DNA of 6,797 nt from an uncultured Thermoleophilia bacterium (GTDB taxonomy: Bacteria; Actinomycetota; Thermoleophilia; UBA2241), in NCBI GenBank assembly GCA_903912585.1, contig CAIWHY010000136.1:1-6797 (forward strand). Direction: 5' to 3'. Both the position numbers and the translations under genes were made by a program. The notes beneath the pieces were generated by a model. The model saw nothing but the letters and a program-made list of their open reading frames with translations. It was not told the DNA's origin and did no database searches. Within the stretch, counting starts at the first letter, position 1, and each line of letters opens with the position of its first letter. Positions 1 through 5,688 of the stretch are shown here, in pieces.

Positions 1-110
1 TGCGGGCCCAGGCCCATGCGCGGCCCCGCCTCCCGCGCAGCGTGTATGCTTGCGGCGACGCGCGACAGGCACGATCATGCCCTCGACCGCAGGCCAGACC
101 GAACCTCCCT

Positions 111-1508
111 ATGGCAGATCCCTCCCTCATCCGCACCGGCGGACCGGACGTAGCCCCGGACGGCGAAGCCGCCGCCGAGCCTCTGCCTTCTCTCGTCGGC
201 GGGCATACGGCCGGGCTGGAGCAGACGGGCGCGCGCGGCATCTCGCGTGACGCGCGCCGGGCGTTCCTCACCGCCGCCGGCACCAGGGTCTTCCTCATCG
301 CGGTGGCCCTGATCACGACGTTCACCGTCGGCCTGCGCGCTAGGCCGGTCTTCATGCGCGACCCGGCGCACATCGAGGTGTTCACCGGCTTCGCGCGGCG
401 GCTGCTCGAGCCGTGGGCCAATTGGGACGGCGTCTGGTTCATCCGCATCGCCGCCGCCGGCTATCACTCGCACGCCTTCAGCCAGGCCTTTTTCCCGCTC
501 TACCCGCTGGCGGTGCGCGTCGCCGCACCCTTCGCCGGCCAGTTCTACGTGGTGGCCGGCGTCGTCGTGTCCCTCGCCTGCTACGCGGCGGCGATGGTCC
601 TGCTGTACCGGCTGGCTGCCGATGAATGCGGCTCGCGCATCGCGCTGTGGAGCGTGGTGTTCATCTCGGTCTTCCCGACGGCCTTCTTCTTCCAGGCGGT
701 CTACAGCGAGTCGATGTTCCTGCTGCTCACGCTGCTCAGCTTCAGCGCCGGCCGGCGCGGCCGCTGGTGGCTCGCCGGCCTCGCCGGGCTGCTGGCCGCG
801 CTCACGCGCAGCTCCGGCCTGCTCCTGCTGCTGCCCCTCGCGGTGATGTGGTGGGAGCAGCGCCGCGGGGCGCCCGTGCGGTTGCCGGGAGGGCCGGCCG
901 CAGCGATTGCGCCGCTTGCCGGGCTCGCTTCCGCGCCGCGCCGGCCGTCGGCCATATCTCTCGGCTGGCTTCTTCTCGTCCCCGCCGGCCTCGGCCTCTA
1001 CATGGCCTACCTGTGGCGCGCCTTCAGCGATCCGTTCCTGTTCAGCGCCGTCCAGGGATTCTGGGGCCGCCGCTCGAGCTTGCCGCCGGCGGCCGTCTGG
1101 GACGGCGCCGTGGCCGCCTACCACGGCGTGCACTGGCTCGTGCTGCACGGCGCCGGCGCGCTGCTCAACGGCCCTCACACCGCGTCGGGCGGCCTGCAGA
1201 GCGACGTGATCGCCAACCCGCTCGAGTTCCTGGCGCTCCTCACGGCGGTGGTCCTGGTCGTCGTCTGCTGGCGCAAGCTGCCCGCCGCGTACACTTTGTA
1301 CGGGCTCGCGGCGCTCCTCTTCCCGCTGCTCTACCCGACGACGGCGCGGCCGCTGGACAGCCTGCCGCGCTTCCTCGCGGTCGTGTTCCCGCTCTTCATC
1401 GCCCTGGCGGCCGGCGTCGTCGAGCGGCCGGTCTGGCGCTGGGCGGTGGTCGCGCTGTTCGGCGGCCTGCTCGTGCTCGCCACCGTGCTCTTCGCGAGCT
1501 TCATCTAG
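111..1508 (+). CDS. PIG-V-like integral membrane mannosyltransferase (GT-C fold type)
   Basis: This encodes a predicted polytopic glycosyltransferase of 465 residues that would transfer a sugar, probably mannose from a polyprenyl-phosphate donor, on the outer face of the membrane. After a Gly/Pro/Ala-rich N-terminal region (1-50) there is a first membrane segment (about 58-75), then a luminal loop with the motif WANWDGVWF (102-110) followed by GY and FFPLYP (127-132). This arrangement (W..WDG...GY...FFPLYP) is what I know from bacterial PIG-V-like proteins. A second recognisable block runs FPTAFFFQAVYSES (188-201), with a hydrophobic stretch and LTRSSG (231-236). Several more hydrophobic segments follow up to the C terminus. 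The ATG at 111 was chosen; a GTG at 42 in the same frame would add 23 residues. Neither start has a convincing ribosome site, so the N terminus is uncertain. Nothing recognisable lies in bases 1-110. The gene is convergent with the small gene to its right. Substrate and acceptor cannot be read from the sequence. Confidence 0.75.
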   Translation: MADPSLIRTGGPDVAPDGEAAAEPLPSLVGGHTAGLEQTGARGISRDARRAFLTAAGTRVFLIAVALITTFTVGLRARPVFMRDPAHIEVFTGFARRLLEPWANWDGVWFIRIAAAGYHSHAFSQAFFPLYPLAVRVAAPFAGQFYVVAGVVVSLACYAAAMVLLYRLAADECGSRIALWSVVFISVFPTAFFFQAVYSESMFLLLTLLSFSAGRRGRWWLAGLAGLLAALTRSSGLLLLLPLAVMWWEQRRGAPVRLPGGPAAAIAPLAGLASAPRRPSAISLGWLLLVPAGLGLYMAYLWRAFSDPFLFSAVQGFWGRRSSLPPAAVWDGAVAAYHGVHWLVLHGAGALLNGPHTASGGLQSDVIANPLEFLALLTAVVLVVVCWRKLPAAYTLYGLAALLFPLLYPTTARPLDSLPRFLAVVFPLFIALAAGVVERPVWRWAVVALFGGLLVLATVLFASFI

Positions 1509-1520
1509 CCGGCACGCGCG

Positions 1521-1541
1521 GGCGGTAGACGCGTTGCCGCC
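1521..1541. terminator. weak hairpin between convergent genes
   Basis: GGCGG at 1521-1525 pairs with CCGCC at 1537-1541. The stem can be extended inward by a G-U, an A-U and a second G-U pair, giving 8 pairs around a 5-base loop. It sits in the 37-bp gap between two convergent genes, where a bidirectional terminator would be expected. There is no T tract on either side, so this is only a candidate, and stems this short arise easily in GC-rich DNA. Confidence 0.3.
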
Positions 1542-1545
1542 GGGC

Positions 1546-1815
1546 TCAGCGCCCGAGGTCTTTGAGCTCTTCCTTGAGGGCGGCGTCGAAGGCGGCGTCG
1601 TCGCGAGGCGCGGTCTCGCCGCCCTCCTCCGACTCGGTGACCGGCCGGCCCTCGTCGTCCACGGCGACGACGCGGTCGTGATGCGCCGCGTCCCCGTCGG
1701 CGATGCGGGGCACGGCTTCCTGGCTGCGGCGCATGAGCGAGAAGATCAGCAGCCCGAGCCCGAGCACGAGCGCGAGCGTGATGACGACGATGACGGCGAT
1801 CGGAATGGCGCCCAT
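1546..1815 (-). CDS. small single-pass membrane protein with acidic cytoplasmic tail
   Basis: This is an 89-residue protein of unknown function. Residues 4-27 form one strongly hydrophobic helix made of Val, Ile, Leu, Ala and Gly. It is followed by Met-Arg-Arg (28-30), so by the positive-inside rule the short N terminus lies outside and the tail inside. The tail (31-89) is hydrophilic and rich in Asp, Glu and Ala, with a His-His pair near 45-46, and ends in a charged, probably helical segment (AALKEELKDLGR). The reading frame stays open far upstream, but the ATG at 1815 is chosen because a good ribosome site lies directly before it and the membrane helix begins at residue 4. It is transcribed divergently from the esterase gene and converges on the membrane glycosyltransferase gene. 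I do not recognise a family. Its shape would suit a small membrane adaptor, but that is inference only. Confidence 0.6.
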   Translation of the reverse strand: MGAIPIAVIVVITLALVLGLGLLIFSLMRRSQEAVPRIADGDAAHHDRVVAVDDEGRPVTESEEGGETAPRDDAAFDAALKEELKDLGR

Positions 1816-1822
1816 CTGCTTG

Positions 1823-1828
1823 CCCCCT
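1823..1828 (-). promoter_or_regulatory. ribosome binding site of the small membrane gene
   Basis: On the minus strand the sequence reads AGGGGG, with GAG immediately before the G run, 7 bases before the ATG at 1815. It decides the start of the 89-residue protein against the much longer open frame upstream. Confidence 0.6.
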
Positions 1829-1876
1829 CGGCTGGCCGGACGTGATGGCGACACGCTATCAGCAAGGCCGCCGGAT

Positions 1877-1911
1877 GTCCCGGCCGCATCCGCTGGGCGG
1901 TCCCGGCCGCA
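1877..1911. repeat. 12-bp direct repeat in divergent promoter region
   Basis: GTCCCGGCCGCA occurs exactly at 1877-1888 and again at 1900-1911, a 23-bp period, close to two helical turns. An inverted partial copy, TGCGGCCG, follows at 1931-1938. The repeats lie in the 183-bp region between the divergent starts at 1815 and 1999, where a regulator controlling one or both genes would bind. No convincing -35/-10 pair could be placed on either strand here. Whether this is an operator or chance similarity in GC-rich DNA is open. Confidence 0.4.
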
Positions 1912-1983
1912 CCCTACGCTTCGCGTCGCTTGCGGCCGATAGATACCGCGAGAGGCGCGCCGCGGCGGGCGGCGCGCGCAGAC

Positions 1984-1989
1984 GAGAGG
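1984..1989 (+). promoter_or_regulatory. ribosome binding site of the esterase gene
   Basis: GAGAGG lies 9 bases before the ATG at 1999. It favours this start over the in-frame TTG at 1930, which would put 23 Arg/Ala-rich residues in front of the signal peptide. Confidence 0.55.
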
Positions 1990-1998
1990 CCGACTTCG

Positions 1999-3672
1999 AT
2001 GAAGGGCTGGCGCAGAGACGGGGTGGTCGTCGGGACGATGGTCCTGCTTGCCTGCGCGCTGCTTCTTGCGCCCGGCTGCGGTGCAGCGGCCCAGCCGGCC
2101 GGGCCGGCGACCGCGTCGCCGGGAGCGCCCGCCGCCCCGCTGGGCGTCGTCGCGCTGAAGGACGGTCGCGTGAGCGGCGTCGAGAGCGGCGGCGTGTCCG
2201 CGTACCTCGGTATCCCCTACGCCGCCCCACCGGTCGGTGCCCTCCGCTGGCGGCCGCCGCAGCCGGCGAAGCCTTGGGACGGCGTGCGCGCCTGCACGCA
2301 ATACGGCGCCTCGTGCATCCAGGGCAACGCGCCCGATCATCCCGGCAAGGACTCGGGGGCGCAGAGCGAAGACTGCCTCTACCTCAACGTGTGGACTCCG
2401 GCGAAGACCCGGCACGAACGGCTCCCGGTGATGGTGTGGATCCACGGCGGCGGGTTCATCTCCGGGTCGGGGGCGCTGCCGGCTCCCGGCGGGACGATGC
2501 TGGGCAGCATCGAACACGTCATCGTCGTGTCGTTCAACTATCGGCTCGGTGCGTTCGGGTTCCTGGCGCACCCGCAGCTCTCGCAGGAGTCGCCGCACGA
2601 CGTGTCCGGGAACTACGGGCTGCTCGACCAGATGGAGGCCCTGCGCTGGGTGCGCCGCAACATCGCCGCCTTCGGCGGCGACCCGGGGCGCGTGACGATC
2701 TTCGGGCAGTCGGCGGGCGGTCAGAGCGTCATCGCGCAGCTCGTCAGCCCGCTCAGCCGTGGACTCTTCTCGCGCGCGGCGTCGGAGAGCCCGCGCTATC
2801 AGGACCGCGGCATCGGGCTCTGGTCGACGCTCACGCTCGAAGAGCAGGAGCAGGAGGGCGAGGAGATAGCCGATGGTCTCGGCATCCCCGACGGGCCGGG
2901 GCAGGCGGCGGCGCTGCGCAAGGTGAGCGCCGCCCGGCTGGCGACGGCGACGGCGCCCGCGCCGCGCTCGCTGCCTCTGATGTTCGTGCAGCCGCCGCAG
3001 CCTTCGTTCCAGCCGGTCGTCGACGGCTACGTGCTACCGGCCGAGCCCTGGAAGCTGCTTCGCAGCGGGAAGTGGGCACACGTGCCGCTGCTCATCGGCA
3101 GCAACCAGGACGAGTGCAACATGTGGCTCTCGGGGCTGCCCACACCTCGCGCTGCGTCCGTGGCCGAGGCCGCGCGGCAGCGCGTGCAGTGGTTCGCCGG
3201 GCCGGATTGGCCGGGCCTCGACCAACGCTTCCCGGCAGCGCCTCCGGGCAGCCTCATGCCCCACACGAGCCGGATGATGACGGTCCTCGAGTTCAACGCC
3301 CCGGCGCGGTATGCGGCCAGGGTGGCGGCGGAGTCTCAACGCTCCTTCCTCTACTACTTCACGCGGGTGCCGCCGGGCGCCGACGCCGGCGCCGACCACG
3401 GCGAGGAGGTGCCCTACGTGTTCGGGCGCGTAGCGGCGCGGGCGCAGAAGGGCGTGACCGACGCGACCGACGTGGCGCTGTCGCGGGTCATGATGCACTA
3501 CTGGGCGAGTTTCGCGGCGACCGGCGACCCCAACTCTCCGGGCGCGCCGACGTGGAACGCCTACGACCCGAAGACCGACAGGGCCTTGTGGATCGGTCCG
3601 GTCGCAGCGATGTCCGGTGCGCCGTATCCCAAGGCCTGCGAGGTGGCCGAGCGGGCCGACCGCGACCACTGA
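1999..3672 (+). CDS. type-B carboxylesterase, exported (possible lipoprotein)
   Basis: This 557-residue alpha/beta-hydrolase of the type-B carboxylesterase family hydrolyses carboxylic esters; the natural substrate is unknown. The N terminus looks like a signal peptide: MKGWRRD, a hydrophobic stretch (about 8-25), then Cys27 in LAPGC. The lipobox is imperfect because Ala rather than Leu is at -3, so lipid anchoring is possible but not certain. The family signature EDCLYLNVW is at 124-132. The oxyanion-hole motif HGGGF begins at His149. The nucleophile elbow GQSAGG places the catalytic serine at 238, with Gln where many members have Glu. The acid is Glu372 in SNQDEC, and the histidine is His467 in DHGEEVPYVFG. 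Thus the triad is complete. Cys99, Cys106 and Cys126 lie where this family often has an N-terminal disulfide, which suits export. Length is normal for the family. The gene stands alone, divergent from the small membrane gene and 392 bp before ftsE. Confidence 0.9.
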   Translation: MKGWRRDGVVVGTMVLLACALLLAPGCGAAAQPAGPATASPGAPAAPLGVVALKDGRVSGVESGGVSAYLGIPYAAPPVGALRWRPPQPAKPWDGVRACTQYGASCIQGNAPDHPGKDSGAQSEDCLYLNVWTPAKTRHERLPVMVWIHGGGFISGSGALPAPGGTMLGSIEHVIVVSFNYRLGAFGFLAHPQLSQESPHDVSGNYGLLDQMEALRWVRRNIAAFGGDPGRVTIFGQSAGGQSVIAQLVSPLSRGLFSRAASESPRYQDRGIGLWSTLTLEEQEQEGEEIADGLGIPDGPGQAAALRKVSAARLATATAPAPRSLPLMFVQPPQPSFQPVVDGYVLPAEPWKLLRSGKWAHVPLLIGSNQDECNMWLSGLPTPRAASVAEAARQRVQWFAGPDWPGLDQRFPAAPPGSLMPHTSRMMTVLEFNAPARYAARVAAESQRSFLYYFTRVPPGADAGADHGEEVPYVFGRVAARAQKGVTDATDVALSRVMMHYWASFAATGDPNSPGAPTWNAYDPKTDRALWIGPVAAMSGAPYPKACEVAERADRDH

Positions 3673-3711
3673 CCGCGCCGGTCGCCACTGCTGTCCGCGC
3701 CGCTCGCGACC
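3662..3711 (+). other. alternative 6-bp hairpins at the end of the esterase gene
   Basis: GGTCGC at 3680-3685 can pair either with GCGACC at 3662-3667, inside the last esterase codons, or with GCGACC at 3706-3711. Either hairpin could slow RNA polymerase after the gene, but neither is followed by a T tract. This is the only terminator-like structure close to the stop codon, and support is weak. Confidence 0.2.
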
Positions 3712-3780
3712 ACCACCCGTCCGCAGCCAGACGCCCGTCCTGCTCGTCTGCGTGCGGTCGGCGTAGACACTTGTCCCATA

Positions 3781-3808
3781 TGGACCGCGGTCCTGCGGCT
3801 GCTATGGT
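3781..3808 (+). promoter_or_regulatory. candidate promoter with extended -10
   Basis: TGGACC (3781-3786) matches the -35 consensus at 4 of 6 positions. After a 16-base spacer comes TATGGT (3803-3808), 4 of 6 to TATAAT and a fit to the TAnnnT form. TG at 3800-3801 supplies an extended -10. Transcription would start near G3815, which is also the first base of the long stem described for 3815-3873. The coincidence of the expected start with the stem edge is the main reason to take it seriously. Confidence 0.35.
3782..3793. repeat. 12-bp perfect palindrome, candidate operator
   Basis: GGACCGCGGTCC reads the same on both strands. It overlaps the candidate -35 element and ends 9 bases before the -10 hexamer, so a dimeric repressor bound here would block that promoter. 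An adjoining 8-bp palindrome, CCATATGG, occupies 3776-3783. No regulator gene is seen in the window. Confidence 0.4.
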
Positions 3809-3814
3809 ACTTGC

Positions 3815-3880
3815 GGGGCCAACCTCCCCTCTTAGCATTGACTCGCCAGGCTTTGCTTACCCCGGTTGGCCCCTTTTGTC
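3815..3880 (+). ncRNA. candidate short structured RNA closed by a 10-bp stem and T run
   Basis: GGGGCCAACC (3815-3824) and GGTTGGCCCC (3864-3873) are perfect reverse complements, giving a 10-bp stem followed immediately by TTTT (3874-3877) and TGTC-like sequence. The 39-base interior contains an AGCA/TGCT pairing (3834-3837 with 3854-3857) and two pyrimidine-rich unpaired stretches, one containing CCTCC (3823-3827, partly in the stem), which is complementary to a Shine-Dalgarno sequence. A promoter candidate would start transcription at about 3815. Together these give the layout of a self-terminating RNA of roughly 60-66 bases. It does not match tRNA, tmRNA, SRP RNA or riboswitch consensus patterns I could recall. 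It could equally be a large-loop terminator or a leader. The function is unknown. Confidence 0.3.
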
Positions 3881-3882
3881 TG

Positions 3883-3918
3883 CTCCGGCATCGGCGTTTG
3901 CCGGGGGGGCACCCCGGC
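3883..3918 (+). other. two mutually exclusive hairpins
   Basis: Bases 3883-3890 pair with 3899-3906 (8 pairs, one of them U-G, 8-base loop). Bases 3900-3906 can instead pair with 3912-3918 (7 G-C pairs, 5-base loop). The segment 3900-3906 is shared, so only one hairpin can form at a time, as in attenuators and riboswitch expression platforms. No T tract follows the second hairpin, and no ligand-binding motif was recognised upstream. Confidence 0.3.
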
Positions 3919-3992
3919 TGCGGCCTCGTCCTCCGACTCGTGTCGTCCTGCACAAGGCCATGGCGCAGTGCGCGCCGAATATGTGGCTTGGG

Positions 3993-4021
3993 TTGAGCGA
4001 CGGTGGCAGGACCCCCATAAT
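3993..4021 (+). promoter_or_regulatory. sigma-70-type promoter of ftsE-ftsX-ctpA
   Basis: TTGAGC (3993-3998) is the -35 element and CATAAT (4016-4021) the -10, separated by 17 bases. The matches are 4 of 6 and 5 of 6 to consensus, with optimal spacing, which stands out in DNA this GC-rich. The expected start is near 4028, giving an untranslated leader of about 37 bases. The first leader bases (4028-4032) can pair with 4042-4046, forming a 5-bp hairpin that ends just before the ribosome site. The -35/-10 lie downstream of all the structured elements at 3782-3918, so those would not be part of this transcript. Confidence 0.65.
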
Positions 4022-4047
4022 CTGGGTTCGGCCTTTTGGCTGCCGAC

Positions 4048-4054
4048 AAGGGAG
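4048..4054 (+). promoter_or_regulatory. ribosome binding site of ftsE
   Basis: AAGGGAG lies 10 bases before the ATG at 4065. It fixes the ftsE start, even though the frame is open far upstream with in-frame ATGs at 3960 and 3981, both of which lie before or within the promoter. Confidence 0.65.
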
Positions 4055-4064
4055 TACGCATCCC

Positions 4065-4772
4065 ATGATCGTGTTCGAAGACGTCACCAAGGTCTACGAC
4101 CCGGACGTGGTCGGCCTCGAGGACTTCACCTGTCACATCGGCAAGGGTGAGTTCGTGTTCCTGGTCGGGCCCTCCGGTTCGGGCAAGTCGACCCTCATAA
4201 AGCTGGTCCTCAAGGAACTGCGGCCCGACACGGGGCGCATCCTCGTGGCCGGCCGCAACCTCGGCACGCTGCGCAACAGCAAGGTGCCGTTGCTGCGGCG
4301 CAACATCGGCTGCGTGTTCCAGGACTTCAAGCTGCTGCCCAACAAGACGGTGTACGACAACGTGGCCTACGCCCTCGAGGTGGTCGGCGAGCCGCGGCGC
4401 AGCATCCGCCGCAAGGTCCCGGAGATCCTCAGCCTGGTAGGCCTGGCGGAGAAGACCAACAGCCTGCCACACGAGATCTCGGGCGGCGAGCAGCAGCGCG
4501 TCAGCGTGGCGCGCGCGTTCGTCAATCATCCCCCGCTGCTCCTCGCCGACGAGCCCACCGGCAACATCGACCCCGAGACCGCGGTCGGCATCATGCAGCT
4601 CCTCGTGCGCATCAATCGCACCGGCACCACCGTGGTGATCGCCACCCACGACCGCGACATGGTCAACCGCATGCGCCGCCGCGTGCTCCAGCTCGAGGCC
4701 GGGCGCCTCGTGCGCGACGAGCGCCGCGGCAGCTACGATCAGGTCACCGAAGAGGTGGGCGATGCGTTTTAG
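4065..4772 (+). CDS. ftsE: cell division ATP-binding protein FtsE
   Basis: This is the cytoplasmic ATPase of the FtsEX complex, 235 residues. It binds and hydrolyses ATP and, through FtsX, drives activation of peptidoglycan hydrolases at the division site or along the wall. All ABC motifs are present in order: Walker A GPSGSGKS at 35-42 (Lys41), Q-loop Gln86 in VFQDFKLL, signature SGGEQ at 139-143, Walker B LLLADEP with Asp162 and Glu163, D-loop NIDP at 167-170, and switch His195. The start MIVFEDVTKVY and the VFQDFKLLP segment are typical of FtsE as opposed to other ABC ATPases. The protein has a short charged C-terminal tail. Its last 11 bases overlap the start of ftsX, which implies translational coupling. 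A strong promoter sits about 70 bp upstream. In many actinobacteria prfB precedes ftsE; here the gene before it is an unrelated esterase. Confidence 0.97.
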   Translation: MIVFEDVTKVYDPDVVGLEDFTCHIGKGEFVFLVGPSGSGKSTLIKLVLKELRPDTGRILVAGRNLGTLRNSKVPLLRRNIGCVFQDFKLLPNKTVYDNVAYALEVVGEPRRSIRRKVPEILSLVGLAEKTNSLPHEISGGEQQRVSVARAFVNHPPLLLADEPTGNIDPETAVGIMQLLVRINRTGTTVVIATHDRDMVNRMRRRVLQLEAGRLVRDERRGSYDQVTEEVGDAF

Positions 4773-5682
4773 CTACTTCCTCGCGGAGGCGTTCGGCTCC
4801 ATGCGCCGCAACTGGGTCATGGCGATGGCGGCCGTGATCACGGTCTTCATCAGCACCGCCATCCTCGGCGCCGTGCTCGTCACCCGCGACAACCTCAACC
4901 AGGGCGCCACCAACCTCAAGAACCGCGTCATGATCGAGGTCTTCATCAGGGACAACTCCTCGCCGGCGCAGGTGAGCGCGCTGCAGCACAAGATCGACGT
5001 GCTCAAGTCTCAGGGCCAGGTCAAGGGCTACACGTACATCTCCAAGGAGCAGGCGCTCGCCATCTTCCGCAAGCGCTTCGGCGAGCGCATCGTCGCCAAC
5101 CTGCCGATCAACCCATTGCCCGCCTCGTACCAGATCCAGGTCCAGAACACGGACAACGTCGACAAGGTGGCGGCGCAGTTCTTCAACGACCCCACAGTCG
5201 ACAACGACCCCGGCACGCACAACGGCGTCAAGTACGCCAAGGAGACGGTGCGCAAGATGCTCGGCACCATCAGCCTGATCGAGAAGGGCATGTGGGTGGT
5301 CACGATCATCTTCGCCGCCGCCGCGGTCCTGCTCATCAGCACGACGGTGCGGCTCTCAATCTTCGCGCGCCGCCGCGAGGTCGAGATCATGCGCCTGGTG
5401 GGCGCTACCAACTGGTTCATCCGCTGGCCGTTCGTGTTCGAGGGCTTCATCACCGGCTTGTTCGGCGCCATCCTCGCCGGCGTGTTCGTCTGGGTCGGCA
5501 ACTGGGGCATCGCCAACTGGATCAAGAGCACGCAGATCGACTTCCTGAGCCTGCGTGTGTATCGCCTCTGGTGGCAGGGCGGCACGTGGCCCCTCGGCCT
5601 GCTGCCCACGCTGGCCCTGCTCGGCGCCCTCCTCGGCGCCGTCGGCAGCCTCGTGGCGCTGCGCCGCCACCTCAAGACCTGA
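4762..5682 (+). CDS. ftsX: cell division membrane protein FtsX
   Basis: This is the membrane subunit of FtsEX, 306 residues, the usual size. It has no known transport role; it carries the conformational signal from FtsE to extracytoplasmic hydrolases or their activators. Topology from hydropathy: a short cytoplasmic N terminus (MRFSYFLAEAFGSMRRNW), membrane segment 1 at about 20-41, a large external domain at about 42-172 that would hold the hydrolase-binding site, then segments at about 176-197, 224-247 and 278-300. The cytoplasmic loop FARRREVEIMRLVGAT (201-216) is the hallmark FtsX/MacB-type coupling region that contacts the ATPase. GAGG at 4752-4755, 6 bases before the ATG and inside ftsE, serves as ribosome site. 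The gene ends 3-6 bp before the protease gene, in the same frame. Confidence 0.96.
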   Translation: MRFSYFLAEAFGSMRRNWVMAMAAVITVFISTAILGAVLVTRDNLNQGATNLKNRVMIEVFIRDNSSPAQVSALQHKIDVLKSQGQVKGYTYISKEQALAIFRKRFGERIVANLPINPLPASYQIQVQNTDNVDKVAAQFFNDPTVDNDPGTHNGVKYAKETVRKMLGTISLIEKGMWVVTIIFAAAAVLLISTTVRLSIFARRREVEIMRLVGATNWFIRWPFVFEGFITGLFGAILAGVFVWVGNWGIANWIKSTQIDFLSLRVYRLWWQGGTWPLGLLPTLALLGALLGAVGSLVALRRHLKT

Positions 5683-5688
5683 GCCTTG

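Noticed and set aside
75..1178. 367-codon antisense open frame over the glycosyltransferase gene
   Set aside because: The product is Arg/Gly/Glu-rich with no recognisable domain, and it lies opposite a gene with clear family motifs.
1816..2598. Upstream extension of the small minus-strand gene to a 350-residue protein
   Set aside because: The extension overlaps the esterase antisense and reads as low-complexity Arg/Pro sequence. The ribosome site before 1815 and the membrane helix at residue 4 mark the true start.
3838..3843. TTGACT, a near-perfect -35 element
   Set aside because: No -10-like hexamer lies 15-19 bases downstream (the sequence there is CCCCGG-like), and it falls in the loop of the long stem.
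3815..3873. tRNA or tmRNA end pairing suggested by the GGGG...CCCC closing stem
   Set aside because: At 59 bases it is too short for a tRNA. It has no T-loop or anticodon arm pattern, and no CCA or tmRNA landmarks.
1842..4064. Very long open frame running in frame into ftsE, suggesting a large fusion protein
   Set aside because: It crosses the esterase in another frame, its translation is Arg/Ala-rich with no domain, and the ftsE promoter and ribosome site lie within it. It stays open because GC-rich DNA has few stop codons.
3960..4064. In-frame ATGs at 3960 and 3981 that would extend FtsE by 35 or 28 residues
   Set aside because: The FtsE family begins at the MIVFEDV position; the promoter lies at 3993-4021 and the only good ribosome site precedes 4065.
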